From RHKX01 sp963826475 (lineage in GTDB: Bacteria; Actinomycetota; Thermoleophilia; Solirubrobacterales; 70-9): DNA of 64,000 bases. Location: NCBI GenBank assembly GCA_963826475.1, contig CAWGXC010000003.1, forward strand, positions 124,001 to 188,000. Reading direction: 5' to 3'. The notes under the pieces were generated by a model. The model was not told the origin of the DNA. It saw nothing but the letters and a program-made list of their open reading frames with translations, and searched no databases. Position numbers and translations under genes: made by a program. Positions 16,279-23,851 of this stretch are shown piece by piece (the stretch's first letter is position 1; every line of letters begins with the position of its first letter).

Positions 16279-16284
16279 TACACT
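16279..16284 (+). promoter_or_regulatory. -10 box of cysM, near-leaderless
   Basis: TACACT ends 10 bases before the cysM ATG at 16295, which leaves a leader of only a few bases. No ribosome-binding site is visible in that gap and I see no good -35 box. Confidence 0.4.
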
Positions 16285-16294
16285 TATTGAAGCG

Positions 16295-17260
16295 ATGGCT
16301 GAAGAGCTCCTAAACCGTCCCTGTGGGGGGCGTTTCGAGAACGTCCTCGACGCGATCGGGAACACGCCGCTGGTCGAGCTGCCCCGGTTCTCTCCCCGTC
16401 CCGGGGTGCGCATCTACGCGAAGCTCGAGGGCCGCAATCCGACCGGTTCGGTCAAGGACCGCGTCGCCAAGTCGATGATCGACAAGGCGGAGGCCGAGGG
16501 GCTGATCGCGCCCGGCCAGACCATCCTCGAGCCGACCTCCGGCAACACCGGCATCGCGCTGGCCATGATCTGCCGTCGCAAGGGCTACAAGATGAAGGCT
16601 GTGATGCCGGACAACGTCACCGGCGAGCGCACCCAGCTGCTGCGCATGTACGGCGCCGAGATCGTCTACTCCGAGGGCCGGAAGGGCTCCAACGGCGCCG
16701 TTGAGATGGCGCTGGACATGGCCGGCAGGGACTCCTCCTACTACATGCCCTACCAGTACGGGAACGATGCGAATCCGCTCGCCCACTACAACGGCACGGC
16801 GCTCGAGATCCTCGATGAGCTCGATCAGGTCGACGCCTTCGTCGCCGGGCTCGGCACGGGGGGGACCCTGATGGGCAACGGCCGCAGGCTCAAGGAGGAG
16901 AACCCGGAGACGAAGATCGTCGCCTCCGAACCGAAGCAGGGCGAGGACGTCGACGGGCTCCGTTCTCTCGACGACGGCTTCATCCCGCCGATCATCGATC
17001 TCGACCTGCTCGATCGCAAGATCATGGTCTCCAACCACGACTCGGTGATCTGGACCCAGAAGCTCCTGCATGAGGAAGGGATCTTCGCCGGGGTCAGCTC
17101 CGGCGCGATCGCATACGTCGCCAACCGGATCGCCGGCGAGATGGACGAGGGAAACGTCGTCTTCCTGATTCCCGACGACGGCTGGAAGTACCTCTCCTCG
17201 GGCGTCTATACGCAGCCCGTCGAAGAGCTCGAGGACCTCGAGTCGAAGAACTTCTGGTAG
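16295..17260 (+). CDS. cysM: CysM-type cysteine synthase (probable O-phosphoserine sulfhydrylase)
   Basis: A 321-residue PLP enzyme of the cysteine synthase family. IGNTPLVELPRF opens the domain, NPTGSVKDRVA holds the PLP Lys, and EPTSGNTGIALAM is the substrate loop. It resembles mycobacterial CysM more than CysK: YQYGNDANPLAHY, GLRSLDDGFIPP (which contains the Arg matching Arg220 of the mycobacterial enzyme, known to select O-phosphoserine) and a C-terminal tail ending KNFW that can close over the active site. That enzyme takes sulfur from thiocarboxylated CysO. The next gene encodes the CysO-cysteine hydrolase Mec, which strengthens the assignment. Confidence 0.9.
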   Translation: MAEELLNRPCGGRFENVLDAIGNTPLVELPRFSPRPGVRIYAKLEGRNPTGSVKDRVAKSMIDKAEAEGLIAPGQTILEPTSGNTGIALAMICRRKGYKMKAVMPDNVTGERTQLLRMYGAEIVYSEGRKGSNGAVEMALDMAGRDSSYYMPYQYGNDANPLAHYNGTALEILDELDQVDAFVAGLGTGGTLMGNGRRLKEENPETKIVASEPKQGEDVDGLRSLDDGFIPPIIDLDLLDRKIMVSNHDSVIWTQKLLHEEGIFAGVSSGAIAYVANRIAGEMDEGNVVFLIPDDGWKYLSSGVYTQPVEELEDLESKNFW

Positions 17261-17271
17261 GAGCCCGCTCC

Positions 17272-17670
17272 ATGCGGATCTCCCAGGACCTGATCGATGA
17301 GATCGTCGCCCACTCCCGCGACGACATGCCCAACGAGTGCTGCGGCCTGATCGGCGGAGACGGATCGCAGATGACGTCGGTGCATCGAGCCCGCAACGCT
17401 GCCGCGACCTGGCTCCGCTACGAGCTGCATCCGACCGATCAGCTGCGGATCATGAACCGGATCGAGGAGGTCGGCGAGGAGCTCGTGGGGATCTACCACT
17501 CGCACACCAAGAGCGAGGCATATCCGTCGCAGACGGACATCAACCTCGCCGAGAACTGGCCCGACCCTCTCTATCTGATCTGCTCGCTCGAGCACGCCGA
17601 CGCTCCCGTGGTCCGAGCCTTCGAGATCCGCGACGGAGCCGTCGAGGAGGTCGAGCTCGACGTCGGCTGA
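17272..17670 (+). CDS. mec: Mec-type JAMM metalloprotease (CysO-cysteine hydrolase)
   Basis: A 132-residue zinc protease of the JAB1/MPN+ (JAMM) family. It shows the upstream Glu in PNECCGLIGGDG and the full HxHx7SxxD motif in HSHTKSEAYPSQTD. In mycobacteria Mec cleaves cysteine from the CysO C-terminus after CysM has built it there. The gene is 11 bases after cysM. The protein could also trim the extra Arg from the carrier encoded at 5291, as QbsD trims QbsE in Pseudomonas; that is inference. Its last bases overlap the next reading frame. Confidence 0.92.
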   Translation: MRISQDLIDEIVAHSRDDMPNECCGLIGGDGSQMTSVHRARNAAATWLRYELHPTDQLRIMNRIEEVGEELVGIYHSHTKSEAYPSQTDINLAENWPDPLYLICSLEHADAPVVRAFEIRDGAVEEVELDVG

Positions 17671-18160
17671 AGGCTCGCTCGTCTGCCCCCGCTGCGGTCT
17701 CGACCATCCGAGCGACGAGCAGTTCTGCGCCGGCTGCGGGATGCCGCTGGTGCAGGCCGGTGGTGAGGAGAGCCAGCCCGTCGACGAGGCGACGCGCCGG
17801 GCCCGGAAGGTCCTCCCCAAGTACGCCAGGGGAGAACCTCGCCGGATCGGCGTCGGGCTCAATCTGCCCCAGGCGGAGCTGATGCAGGGCATCCTCCTCG
17901 AAGAGGGGATCCCCAGCTTCCTGCGGCGCTCGGGTGGCTTCGACGTGCCCGACTTCCTCGCGGCCGGTCCCCGCGACATCCTCGTCCCCGAGTCGGGCGT
18001 GGAGGCCGCGCGCCAACTGCTGGCCGTCGACGGTGAGGAGCCACCGCTGCCGGAGGACGAGCCGACCTCGCGGATCGCGATGCGCATCGCGGCCGGGATG
18101 CTCGCCGGTCTCCTTCTCTTCGGCGCGCTGGCGGGGTTGATCCTGTCGCTGATCCCCTAG
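17660..18160 (+). CDS. zinc-ribbon + DUF2007-like protein with C-terminal membrane helix; start codon ACG?
   Basis: The frame encodes SLVCPRCGLDHPSDEQFCAG followed by CG, a complete zinc ribbon with two CxxC pairs. A DUF2007-like signalling domain follows (AELMQGILLEEGIPSFLRR, DILVPESGVEAARQLL), then a hydrophobic helix at the C-terminus. The first ATG (17741) comes after the zinc ribbon and would delete it. Between the in-frame stop at 17576 and 17741 there is no ATG, GTG, TTG or CTG. The best candidate is ACG at 17660, which overlaps the mec end and follows a GAGGAGG at 17644-17650. Its context reads as ATG TCG GCT GAA with one base changed. Either ACG initiates or the base is an error. No specific function is known. 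Confidence 0.6.
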   Translation, partial: TSAEGSLVCPRCGLDHPSDEQFCAGCGMPLVQAGGEESQPVDEATRRARKVLPKYARGEPRRIGVGLNLPQAELMQGILLEEGIPSFLRRSGGFDVPDFLAAGPRDILVPESGVEAARQLLAVDGEEPPLPEDEPTSRIAMRIAAGMLAGLLLFGALAGLILSLIP

Positions 18161-18290
18161 GACGGGGCGTGCGGGTCCGCCTCACGAGCATCGCCGAAGT
18201 CACCCGGAAGGCCGCAAGTGCTCTGCCCACTCCTCCCTCATCAGTCCAGACCAACTTTCGGCCGGCGTCCCGGCCTCGGCGACGTCTCGC

Positions 18291-19049
18291 CTACAACCGC
18301 GAGGCCGAGCCGGCGATTCGATCGACGTGGTTGCGCCAGGCGACCTCGATCTCCCGCATCCGAGCGCTGAAGGCGGTCTCGAGCGCCGGCACGGGGCCGT
18401 CCTTGCGGAGCCGCGAGACCAACATCTCGCACGCATGGGGGCCGACCTCCTGGTCGAGCAGGTCGAAGACGCTGCCGCCCAGGATGATCGCGTCGCGGGC
18501 TGACGGTGGAAACGATGGCTTCGGACCCTCGTTGAGCCGCCGCAGCACTGCCGCCCTGAAGCTCGACGACTGCCCTGAGAAGAACTGAGAGCCGCCTTCG
18601 ATCAGCCACGCCCATCGCAGGTAGCGGGCGAAGCTGCGTACGCCCCATGGCGGTGGCATCCGATCGTTGTTGGCGGCGAGGACGAGCTGGGTGTAGAGGC
18701 GGCGCGAGGTCCCCTGCAGGGCTCGCAGCGAGTCCTCGCCGCCCGCCCGCCGTTCGAGCGCCGTCCCGCTGAGCGTGTGCAGCTCGCTCGCGGTCGCCCA
18801 GCCGGCGAGGTAGCGGCGACCGGCCGGAGCCGAAGCGAGCCGGACCGCCGGCAGGAAGGGATGCGCCGCTGAGAGCCATGCCGACGTGGGGTGAAGGACG
18901 ACGGTGACCCCGCCGGGCACGTGCTCGAAGCGCTCCTCGAGCCGCAGCCTCAGATCCTCGAGCTCGTCGAGCGTCCGCTCGGCGAACTCCTCGTCACCCT
19001 CCTCGAAGCGCGCGACGAAGCTGAGCGAATCGGTCTCGGTCCAGGGCAT
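18291..19049 (-). CDS. hypothetical protein, possibly inactive gluzincin-type peptidase
   Basis: A 252-residue soluble protein without a signal peptide. The middle segment WAWLIEGGSQFFSGQSSSF resembles the W-x-x-E-G-x-A-x-Y/F-F-S-G element that follows HExxH in peptidase-MA-like (gluzincin) metalloproteases. The preceding helix reads RRLYTQLVLAANNDR and has no HExxH, so zinc binding should be lost. The N-terminal part (LRLRLEERFEHVPGGVTVVL) fits the substrate-binding β-region of such enzymes. I therefore read it as a non-catalytic relative, with modest confidence. It lies alone between a convergent zinc-ribbon gene and the penicillin-acylase gene. Confidence 0.55.
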   Translation of the reverse strand: MPWTETDSLSFVARFEEGDEEFAERTLDELEDLRLRLEERFEHVPGGVTVVLHPTSAWLSAAHPFLPAVRLASAPAGRRYLAGWATASELHTLSGTALERRAGGEDSLRALQGTSRRLYTQLVLAANNDRMPPPWGVRSFARYLRWAWLIEGGSQFFSGQSSSFRAAVLRRLNEGPKPSFPPSARDAIILGGSVFDLLDQEVGPHACEMLVSRLRKDGPVPALETAFSARMREIEVAWRNHVDRIAGSASRL

Positions 19050-19117
19050 GGAAGGAGCCTAGGCGAGGGGCCGCGACCGGATCCCGAGCCGGGACTCTCC
19101 CGGCTGCGCCCATGCGG

Positions 19118-21946
19118 TCAGCGGTGATTCAGATATTCGACGGCCTGCTGGAACGTCGGGCGGTTGATCCAGTGAAACTCCCCCACCGGAGCCGCGGTCA
19201 GATCCGTGGCGTTGACCGCGTCGCCACACATCTGCGGGCTGGCCTGGGTGCCGTTGTTGAGCTCACAGCCCTCCGTCCCGTAGAGGTCGTCGAAGCTCGT
19301 GCCCGCCGCCTTCTTCAGCGTCCGCTCGAGCATTCTGCGGCACGCCGCCGTCTTGCCCTTGCCGCAGTAGATGCGGGAGTAGGCGCCCTTGACCGGCGCG
19401 CCGAGGGTCGAGCGGAGATCCTTCTGCACGAATCCGTAGACGACGTTCTGGAACGCGGATCCGATCGGCCCGGGTGCGTCGTGGAACGAGAGTCCGCCTT
19501 CGACGGCCGTGTGGGAACCGCCGGAGGTGCCGATGAAGTCGCCCTGGAGCTTCGCCCCCAGCGTGGGCTGGAACTGGCCCTTGACCCACAGCGGCCACCA
19601 GGCGTCCATGATCCGCACGGCTTCGGCGTTGTCGTAGTTGCCGTCGTTGTCGTGATCGAGGCGATGGGCGCCGCTCTTGACCCAGGCCCGCATCGTCTTC
19701 ACGGCCTTCCGCACCGCCGGGCTCTTGACCTTGGGACCCTGCTTGATCAGCTTCAAGGCGAACGGGAGCACGCTCTGGCCACGCAGATCGACGGTGCCGG
19801 CGCTCTCCATCGCGTCGATCAGCTCGGTCAGGCTCATCTTCTTCTTGCCCTTGATCCCCTCCTTGATCTTCTTCGTCAGCGTCGTGCTGCGGTAGATCGG
19901 TGAGAAGCAGCGGATGCCGTCACAGCGGTAACCGAGCGCCTGCTTGTTGTTCCAGCTGTCCAGGAACCTCTGATCGATGATCTGGGCGTGCTTCTGGATC
20001 GGGTCTCGCCTGAAGGTGTTGATGTCCGGATCGAAATCCCTCCACATGAACTTCTTCTTGGCGAGCACCGGGAAGTTCGGATGGGTGTTCTTCGCGCGGA
20101 CGGGGTCGGCGCCGGAGTTGTAGTAGGCGATGTGCTTGTCGTCGGTGTAGAACCAGTTGAAGGTGAGGTCATCGGTGTAGCCGGCCTTCGTCCAGGACTT
20201 GGCGTCGTGGACGACGTCGGGACTGTTCCAGTCGGCGAACGAGCCCGCCGAGTCGACCTCGTGCTGGTAGGTGGCCCGCAGCTTCGTATACGCGTAGGGC
20301 TTGCCCTTGATGGTCGCCGTCGCGGTGACGAGGCCGGCCTTCGTCCTGTAGACGCGCAGCGTCTGCGAGCCGGGAGGCGTCTGGTCGGCGGCGTTCGGCG
20401 TCCACGAGTCGGTGTGGGTGAGCACGTCCATCGGCTGACACTGGCCGTTGAACTCGTAGCTGGTCGATGCGCGGGTGGGCTTGCTGCCATCAGGCTCACA
20501 CAGCTTCACCGCGAAGGTGTCGATGATGTCCTGTCCGGAGGAGGTCGCTGACCACGAATAGTCCTGTCCCCTACCCAGTTGGACGTAGAGGTTGGTTCCG
20601 GTGAAGGCGACCCCGCGCGCGTCGATCGCGGGACCCTCGGGGCCGGCGGGCGCATGGATGTCCTCCTCCATCAGGAGCTGCGGCGCGAAATAACCCGTCT
20701 GCGGTCCGAACACGACCACTGGGTGGCCGTTCTCCGACTCGCGAGCCGAGACGAGCAGGGCGTTCGATCCGGCCGTGATCTGGTCGAGGCCGGCGAGCAG
20801 TCCCGATCCCGGCTCGGTCTTGGACTCCGGTGCCGCTGCCGTCTGCGGGTCCGAGACGACGGGCACGCCCTCGACGGTGCCGGGGTCGGGCATGGCGAGG
20901 CCGCGCGGCTTGCCCTTGGGCAGCGATCGGTAGGGGAAGGTCTTCTTGTGGACGGTGCGGTCGGCCTCAGGGTCGTCGGCGGAGCGGAAGTCCTTCCAGA
21001 CCAGCTTGCCCTTCCTGTTGCCGAGGACCTTCTTCGAGTCCTGCAGGGTGATGGCCGCCTCGAGCTCGTCACCGCCCCCCTTGCCGAAGATCCCGGCCAC
21101 CAGGGCGCCGGTGGCGATCACGTCGGTCACCTTCCAGGGATCGGGACCGCCGGGGTGCCCGGTCGCCGCGTAAAGGGCGTCGAGCTTGGACGGGTCGAGC
21201 CTCGACTCGGCGATCCACTGGTTCATGCCGTCGGTGTAGTTCTGCGAGTCCTGCTGGATCTGGATGCCCTCTTTGCCGTAGAGCTCGTCGGCGCGGTCGT
21301 ATTGGGCTTGCAGCTCGCCGTCGTTCATGTAGGGGGCGTTGCTGAACGTGTCCTGGTCCTGCGCGGCGTTGGCCCCGCCGGCGAAGGATGAGAGATCGGA
21401 GCGGCCCGCGTGGCGCAGCGCATCGGCGAGGAAGAGCCGGTCCTCGCCGGTGGCGTAGCCGATGCCGAACATCAGCGCGGCACGGTCCTGGCCGTAGATG
21501 TGCGGAATGCCGAACTGATCGCGGACGATGGTCACGTCGCCGCAGTGAGGGTTGTCGGCGGAGGGCGGGGTCGTGATGGCGCATTGCGGGGTCTCGGTGC
21601 GCTCGACGTTCTGCGGCTCGACGCCGAAGCTGCCGTCCTTGAAGTAGTCGAGGATCTGAGATTCCTTCAGGCCCGGCGTTGCGTAGACCAGGTTGGCGTA
21701 CATGTCCTCCTGGTCGTACTGGTGCGGGGGTCGCGTGCCGGTTGCGAGGAAGTTCGCGACGTCGGTCGAGTTCTCGAAGCCGTTCTGACCCGGGGGCACG
21801 ATGTTGAAGGCCCGACCGCCCGAGTAGTCGTTTTCCTGGTAAGCGCCCGGTGTGGGGGGCGCGGCGTCCACCAAAGCCGGAACCGCCAGCGCGACGGCGC
21901 CGATCGCCAACGCCGAGATCATCGCTCGCTTCAACACTTTCCCCAT
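19118..21946 (-). CDS. secreted penicillin acylase-family N-terminal nucleophile amidase
   Basis: A 942-residue precursor with a signal peptide (MISALAIGAVALAVPALVDA). Penicillin-acylase-family enzymes are cleaved into α and β chains, and the β chain starts with the nucleophile Ser. Here ITAGSNALLVSARES gives Ser394 after Gly, with downstream VFGPQTGYFAP and the oxyanion-side Asn region typical of the family. The α region has TIVRDQFGIPHIYGQDRAAL and GYATGEDRLFLADALRH. It is longer than the usual ~800 residues. Acyl-homoserine-lactone or acyl-amino-acid hydrolysis are the known alternatives to β-lactams; nothing here decides. Its first 16 bases overlap the end of the DUF1152 gene, so it is probably co-translated with it. 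Confidence 0.85.
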   Translation of the reverse strand: MGKVLKRAMISALAIGAVALAVPALVDAAPPTPGAYQENDYSGGRAFNIVPPGQNGFENSTDVANFLATGTRPPHQYDQEDMYANLVYATPGLKESQILDYFKDGSFGVEPQNVERTETPQCAITTPPSADNPHCGDVTIVRDQFGIPHIYGQDRAALMFGIGYATGEDRLFLADALRHAGRSDLSSFAGGANAAQDQDTFSNAPYMNDGELQAQYDRADELYGKEGIQIQQDSQNYTDGMNQWIAESRLDPSKLDALYAATGHPGGPDPWKVTDVIATGALVAGIFGKGGGDELEAAITLQDSKKVLGNRKGKLVWKDFRSADDPEADRTVHKKTFPYRSLPKGKPRGLAMPDPGTVEGVPVVSDPQTAAAPESKTEPGSGLLAGLDQITAGSNALLVSARESENGHPVVVFGPQTGYFAPQLLMEEDIHAPAGPEGPAIDARGVAFTGTNLYVQLGRGQDYSWSATSSGQDIIDTFAVKLCEPDGSKPTRASTSYEFNGQCQPMDVLTHTDSWTPNAADQTPPGSQTLRVYRTKAGLVTATATIKGKPYAYTKLRATYQHEVDSAGSFADWNSPDVVHDAKSWTKAGYTDDLTFNWFYTDDKHIAYYNSGADPVRAKNTHPNFPVLAKKKFMWRDFDPDINTFRRDPIQKHAQIIDQRFLDSWNNKQALGYRCDGIRCFSPIYRSTTLTKKIKEGIKGKKKMSLTELIDAMESAGTVDLRGQSVLPFALKLIKQGPKVKSPAVRKAVKTMRAWVKSGAHRLDHDNDGNYDNAEAVRIMDAWWPLWVKGQFQPTLGAKLQGDFIGTSGGSHTAVEGGLSFHDAPGPIGSAFQNVVYGFVQKDLRSTLGAPVKGAYSRIYCGKGKTAACRRMLERTLKKAAGTSFDDLYGTEGCELNNGTQASPQMCGDAVNATDLTAAPVGEFHWINRPTFQQAVEYLNHR

Positions 21947-23025
21947 CGCCTCCCTGAGATTGCCGACCCTGTCCCCGGCGGCAGTCTATGCCGCCGGGCG
22001 CGAAGCGCGCGCCGGTCGCGAACCCGCCGGCTCAGCGGAGCGGAGGCGGTCGCCTCCGCGGCCCGTCGGCGCTCGTAATCGAGCTCGGTGAGCACCCCGG
22101 CCTCCTCCATCAGGAGGCGCGCCTCCTCGATCGAGGGGGCGCCCGCGACGAGCTCGGCGAGCGGTGCGGCACCGCCGATCGCCTTGAGCGGGTCGAAGAA
22201 GAAGGCCAGCGCACCGACCGGGCCGAGCTCGACGGTTCTGCGGCCCTCGCGAATCGGCGTCATGCCCGCCTCGCCGAGGGCGCAACGGGCCGCCTGCAGG
22301 CTGGCCTCGGTTGGTACGAGCCCGGCGAGCTCGACGATCTCGACGGCGACCTCCGACCCCGGAGAGCTGGTGCCGATCCAGGCGCCGTCGCGCGCGAGCA
22401 CCACGATCCGCCCGAGGACCTCCGCAACCGTCAGCTCGCCGTCGCAGCCGGTGCCGAAGACGCAGCCGATGGTCTCGATCCGCTCCGGGATGTAAGCGGC
22501 GCTCGCGAGCATCACCGCGTCGCAGAGGGGGCTCGACAACCCCCGTTCGGAACCGGTCGCGAGGACGTCGCCTCCGACGTCGAGCAGGACGACGAGATCA
22601 CACTCGAGGCGATCCGCGGCCGCGGTCACGCCGGCGGCGACCGCGCGGGATCCGGAGTTGATGTCGATGAGGACCGTCGGCCGGCCGAGGTGGGCGGCGA
22701 CGCCGGCCTCGGCCAGCCGGATGCCCTCGGGAGTGCGGCCCTCGGCGCTGCAGAGGGCGGCGGCGCCCCCACCAAGGCGCTCGATGCCGAGCAGGTCCGA
22801 CAGCGGACGCGGCCCGGGGTGATGTGGGTCGATTGCGAAGCGCTCCCAGGCGACTCCGCCGAGTTCGGCCTCGCCACCGGCGGCCTCGATCTGGCGTGCG
22901 ACCGCGAGGGCGCCGACGACATCCCCACCACCACCGATGCCGAGAACGAGCGCGCGGCGAGCGGTGCCGAGCAGCTCGGCTAGGGGCCGCGACGCGTTCA
23001 CCTGCTCCGGGGTCTGCCCCGGCAC
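21931..23025 (-). CDS. DUF1152 family protein
   Basis: About 364 residues from a GTG at 23025, which follows the upstream stop by 8 bases with AAGGA as ribosome-binding site; the ATG at 23097 would lie inside the upstream gene. ALVLGIGGGGDVVGALAVAR is a glycine-rich nucleotide-type loop, and DLVVLLDVGGDVLATGSERG is the conserved core of DUF1152, found in archaea and some bacteria and without a settled function. The C-terminus is Arg-rich and overlaps the acylase gene by 16 bases, so the last residues may be poorly conserved. It sits in a three-gene operon with DUF1802 upstream. Confidence 0.75.
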   Translation of the reverse strand: MPGQTPEQVNASRPLAELLGTARRALVLGIGGGGDVVGALAVARQIEAAGGEAELGGVAWERFAIDPHHPGPRPLSDLLGIERLGGGAAALCSAEGRTPEGIRLAEAGVAAHLGRPTVLIDINSGSRAVAAGVTAAADRLECDLVVLLDVGGDVLATGSERGLSSPLCDAVMLASAAYIPERIETIGCVFGTGCDGELTVAEVLGRIVVLARDGAWIGTSSPGSEVAVEIVELAGLVPTEASLQAARCALGEAGMTPIREGRRTVELGPVGALAFFFDPLKAIGGAAPLAELVAGAPSIEEARLLMEEAGVLTELDYERRRAAEATASAPLSRRVRDRRALRARRHRLPPGTGSAISGRRWGKC

Positions 23026-23035
23026 GGCGACGTCC

Positions 23036-23680
23036 TTATGCCAGGGCGGGCTCGGGCTCGGAGACGCTGGGTGCACCGCAGGTCGTCCGGATCGCATTCG
23101 CCGCGCGGTCGAACTCCTCCTCGGCCATCACCGGGACGCCCTCGAACGGCAGGTCGCGGTCGATCTCGACCCAGGAGTGGCAGCCGATGTGCTCGTCACG
23201 GACCCGCACCGTCACGGGGCGGGGGATGCGATGGACCTTGAGCAGGAGCACGTGGAGCGGATGGGTGCGCTTCCAGCGGAGCCGCTTGCGGGCGTAATCC
23301 TGCGTCCACACGTGGTAGGGCGAGAGCGAGTCGACGATGCGCGGATCGTCGGTGGTGAAGTGATCGGTGACCTCGGCCCAGGCGCGAATCCGGACCCGGT
23401 CGGGCTGGGGGATTCCGCCGTCCTGAAGCAGTGCGCGCGGTGGGGGTTCCTCGTCGGGCCAGACGCCCTCCTCGAGCGCACGACGCAGCTCGGGGTGATG
23501 CGACTCGCGAACGAGGTCGTTGCGCTGATGGTCGAAGGTCGGGTAGAGGAAGAAGCGCTCGTGCTCGAGCTCGAAATGCTTGTTCTCCTCACGAATCCCG
23601 CCCTTGCGGAGGGTTACGAGCTGCTCGCCTTCGGCGAGAGCTCGAACGGTTACGGACCATTCTTTGAAAGCAATAGGCAT
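23036..23680 (-). CDS. DUF1802 family protein
   Basis: A 214-residue soluble protein beginning MPIAFKEWSVTVRALAEGEQ. LVTLRKGGIREENKHFELEH and FFLYPTFDHQRNDLV are characteristic of DUF1802, a family of unknown biochemical role. HPLHVLLLKVHRIPRPV lies in the C-terminal part. It is the first gene of the minus-strand operon DUF1802-DUF1152-acylase and has a recognisable promoter 100-130 bases upstream. No catalytic motif is evident. Confidence 0.8.
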   Translation of the reverse strand: MPIAFKEWSVTVRALAEGEQLVTLRKGGIREENKHFELEHERFFLYPTFDHQRNDLVRESHHPELRRALEEGVWPDEEPPPRALLQDGGIPQPDRVRIRAWAEVTDHFTTDDPRIVDSLSPYHVWTQDYARKRLRWKRTHPLHVLLLKVHRIPRPVTVRVRDEHIGCHSWVEIDRDLPFEGVPVMAEEEFDRAANAIRTTCGAPSVSEPEPALA

Positions 23681-23779
23681 GGGTTTTAGCGTCCGGGGTC
23701 GGGGGTTGTAGCGGGGTCGGAGAGACTCGGACGAGGGCGACCCGGCTGGGCCGCTTAACCGGGCCCTGCGAGGAGCGCC

Positions 23780-23808
23780 ACTCTAGAGCAGCGTTCGCTC
23801 AACGGCAA
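23780..23808 (-). promoter_or_regulatory. sigma-70 type promoter for DUF1802-DUF1152-acylase operon
   Basis: Read on the minus strand, TTGCCG (-35, 23808-23803) and TAGAGT (-10, 23785-23780) are separated by exactly 17 bases. This is the best promoter match in the 171-base gap before the DUF1802 start, and it leaves a leader of roughly 90 bases. Confidence 0.5.
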
Positions 23809-23851
23809 ATAAGTATCAGAACGCACAAACAGTTTGAAGGCTCAGCTTGCG

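Noticed and set aside
21988..22983. 331-codon plus-strand frame opposite DUF1152
   Set aside because: No recognisable motif, and DUF1152 on the minus strand has its conserved core, RBS and operon spacing.
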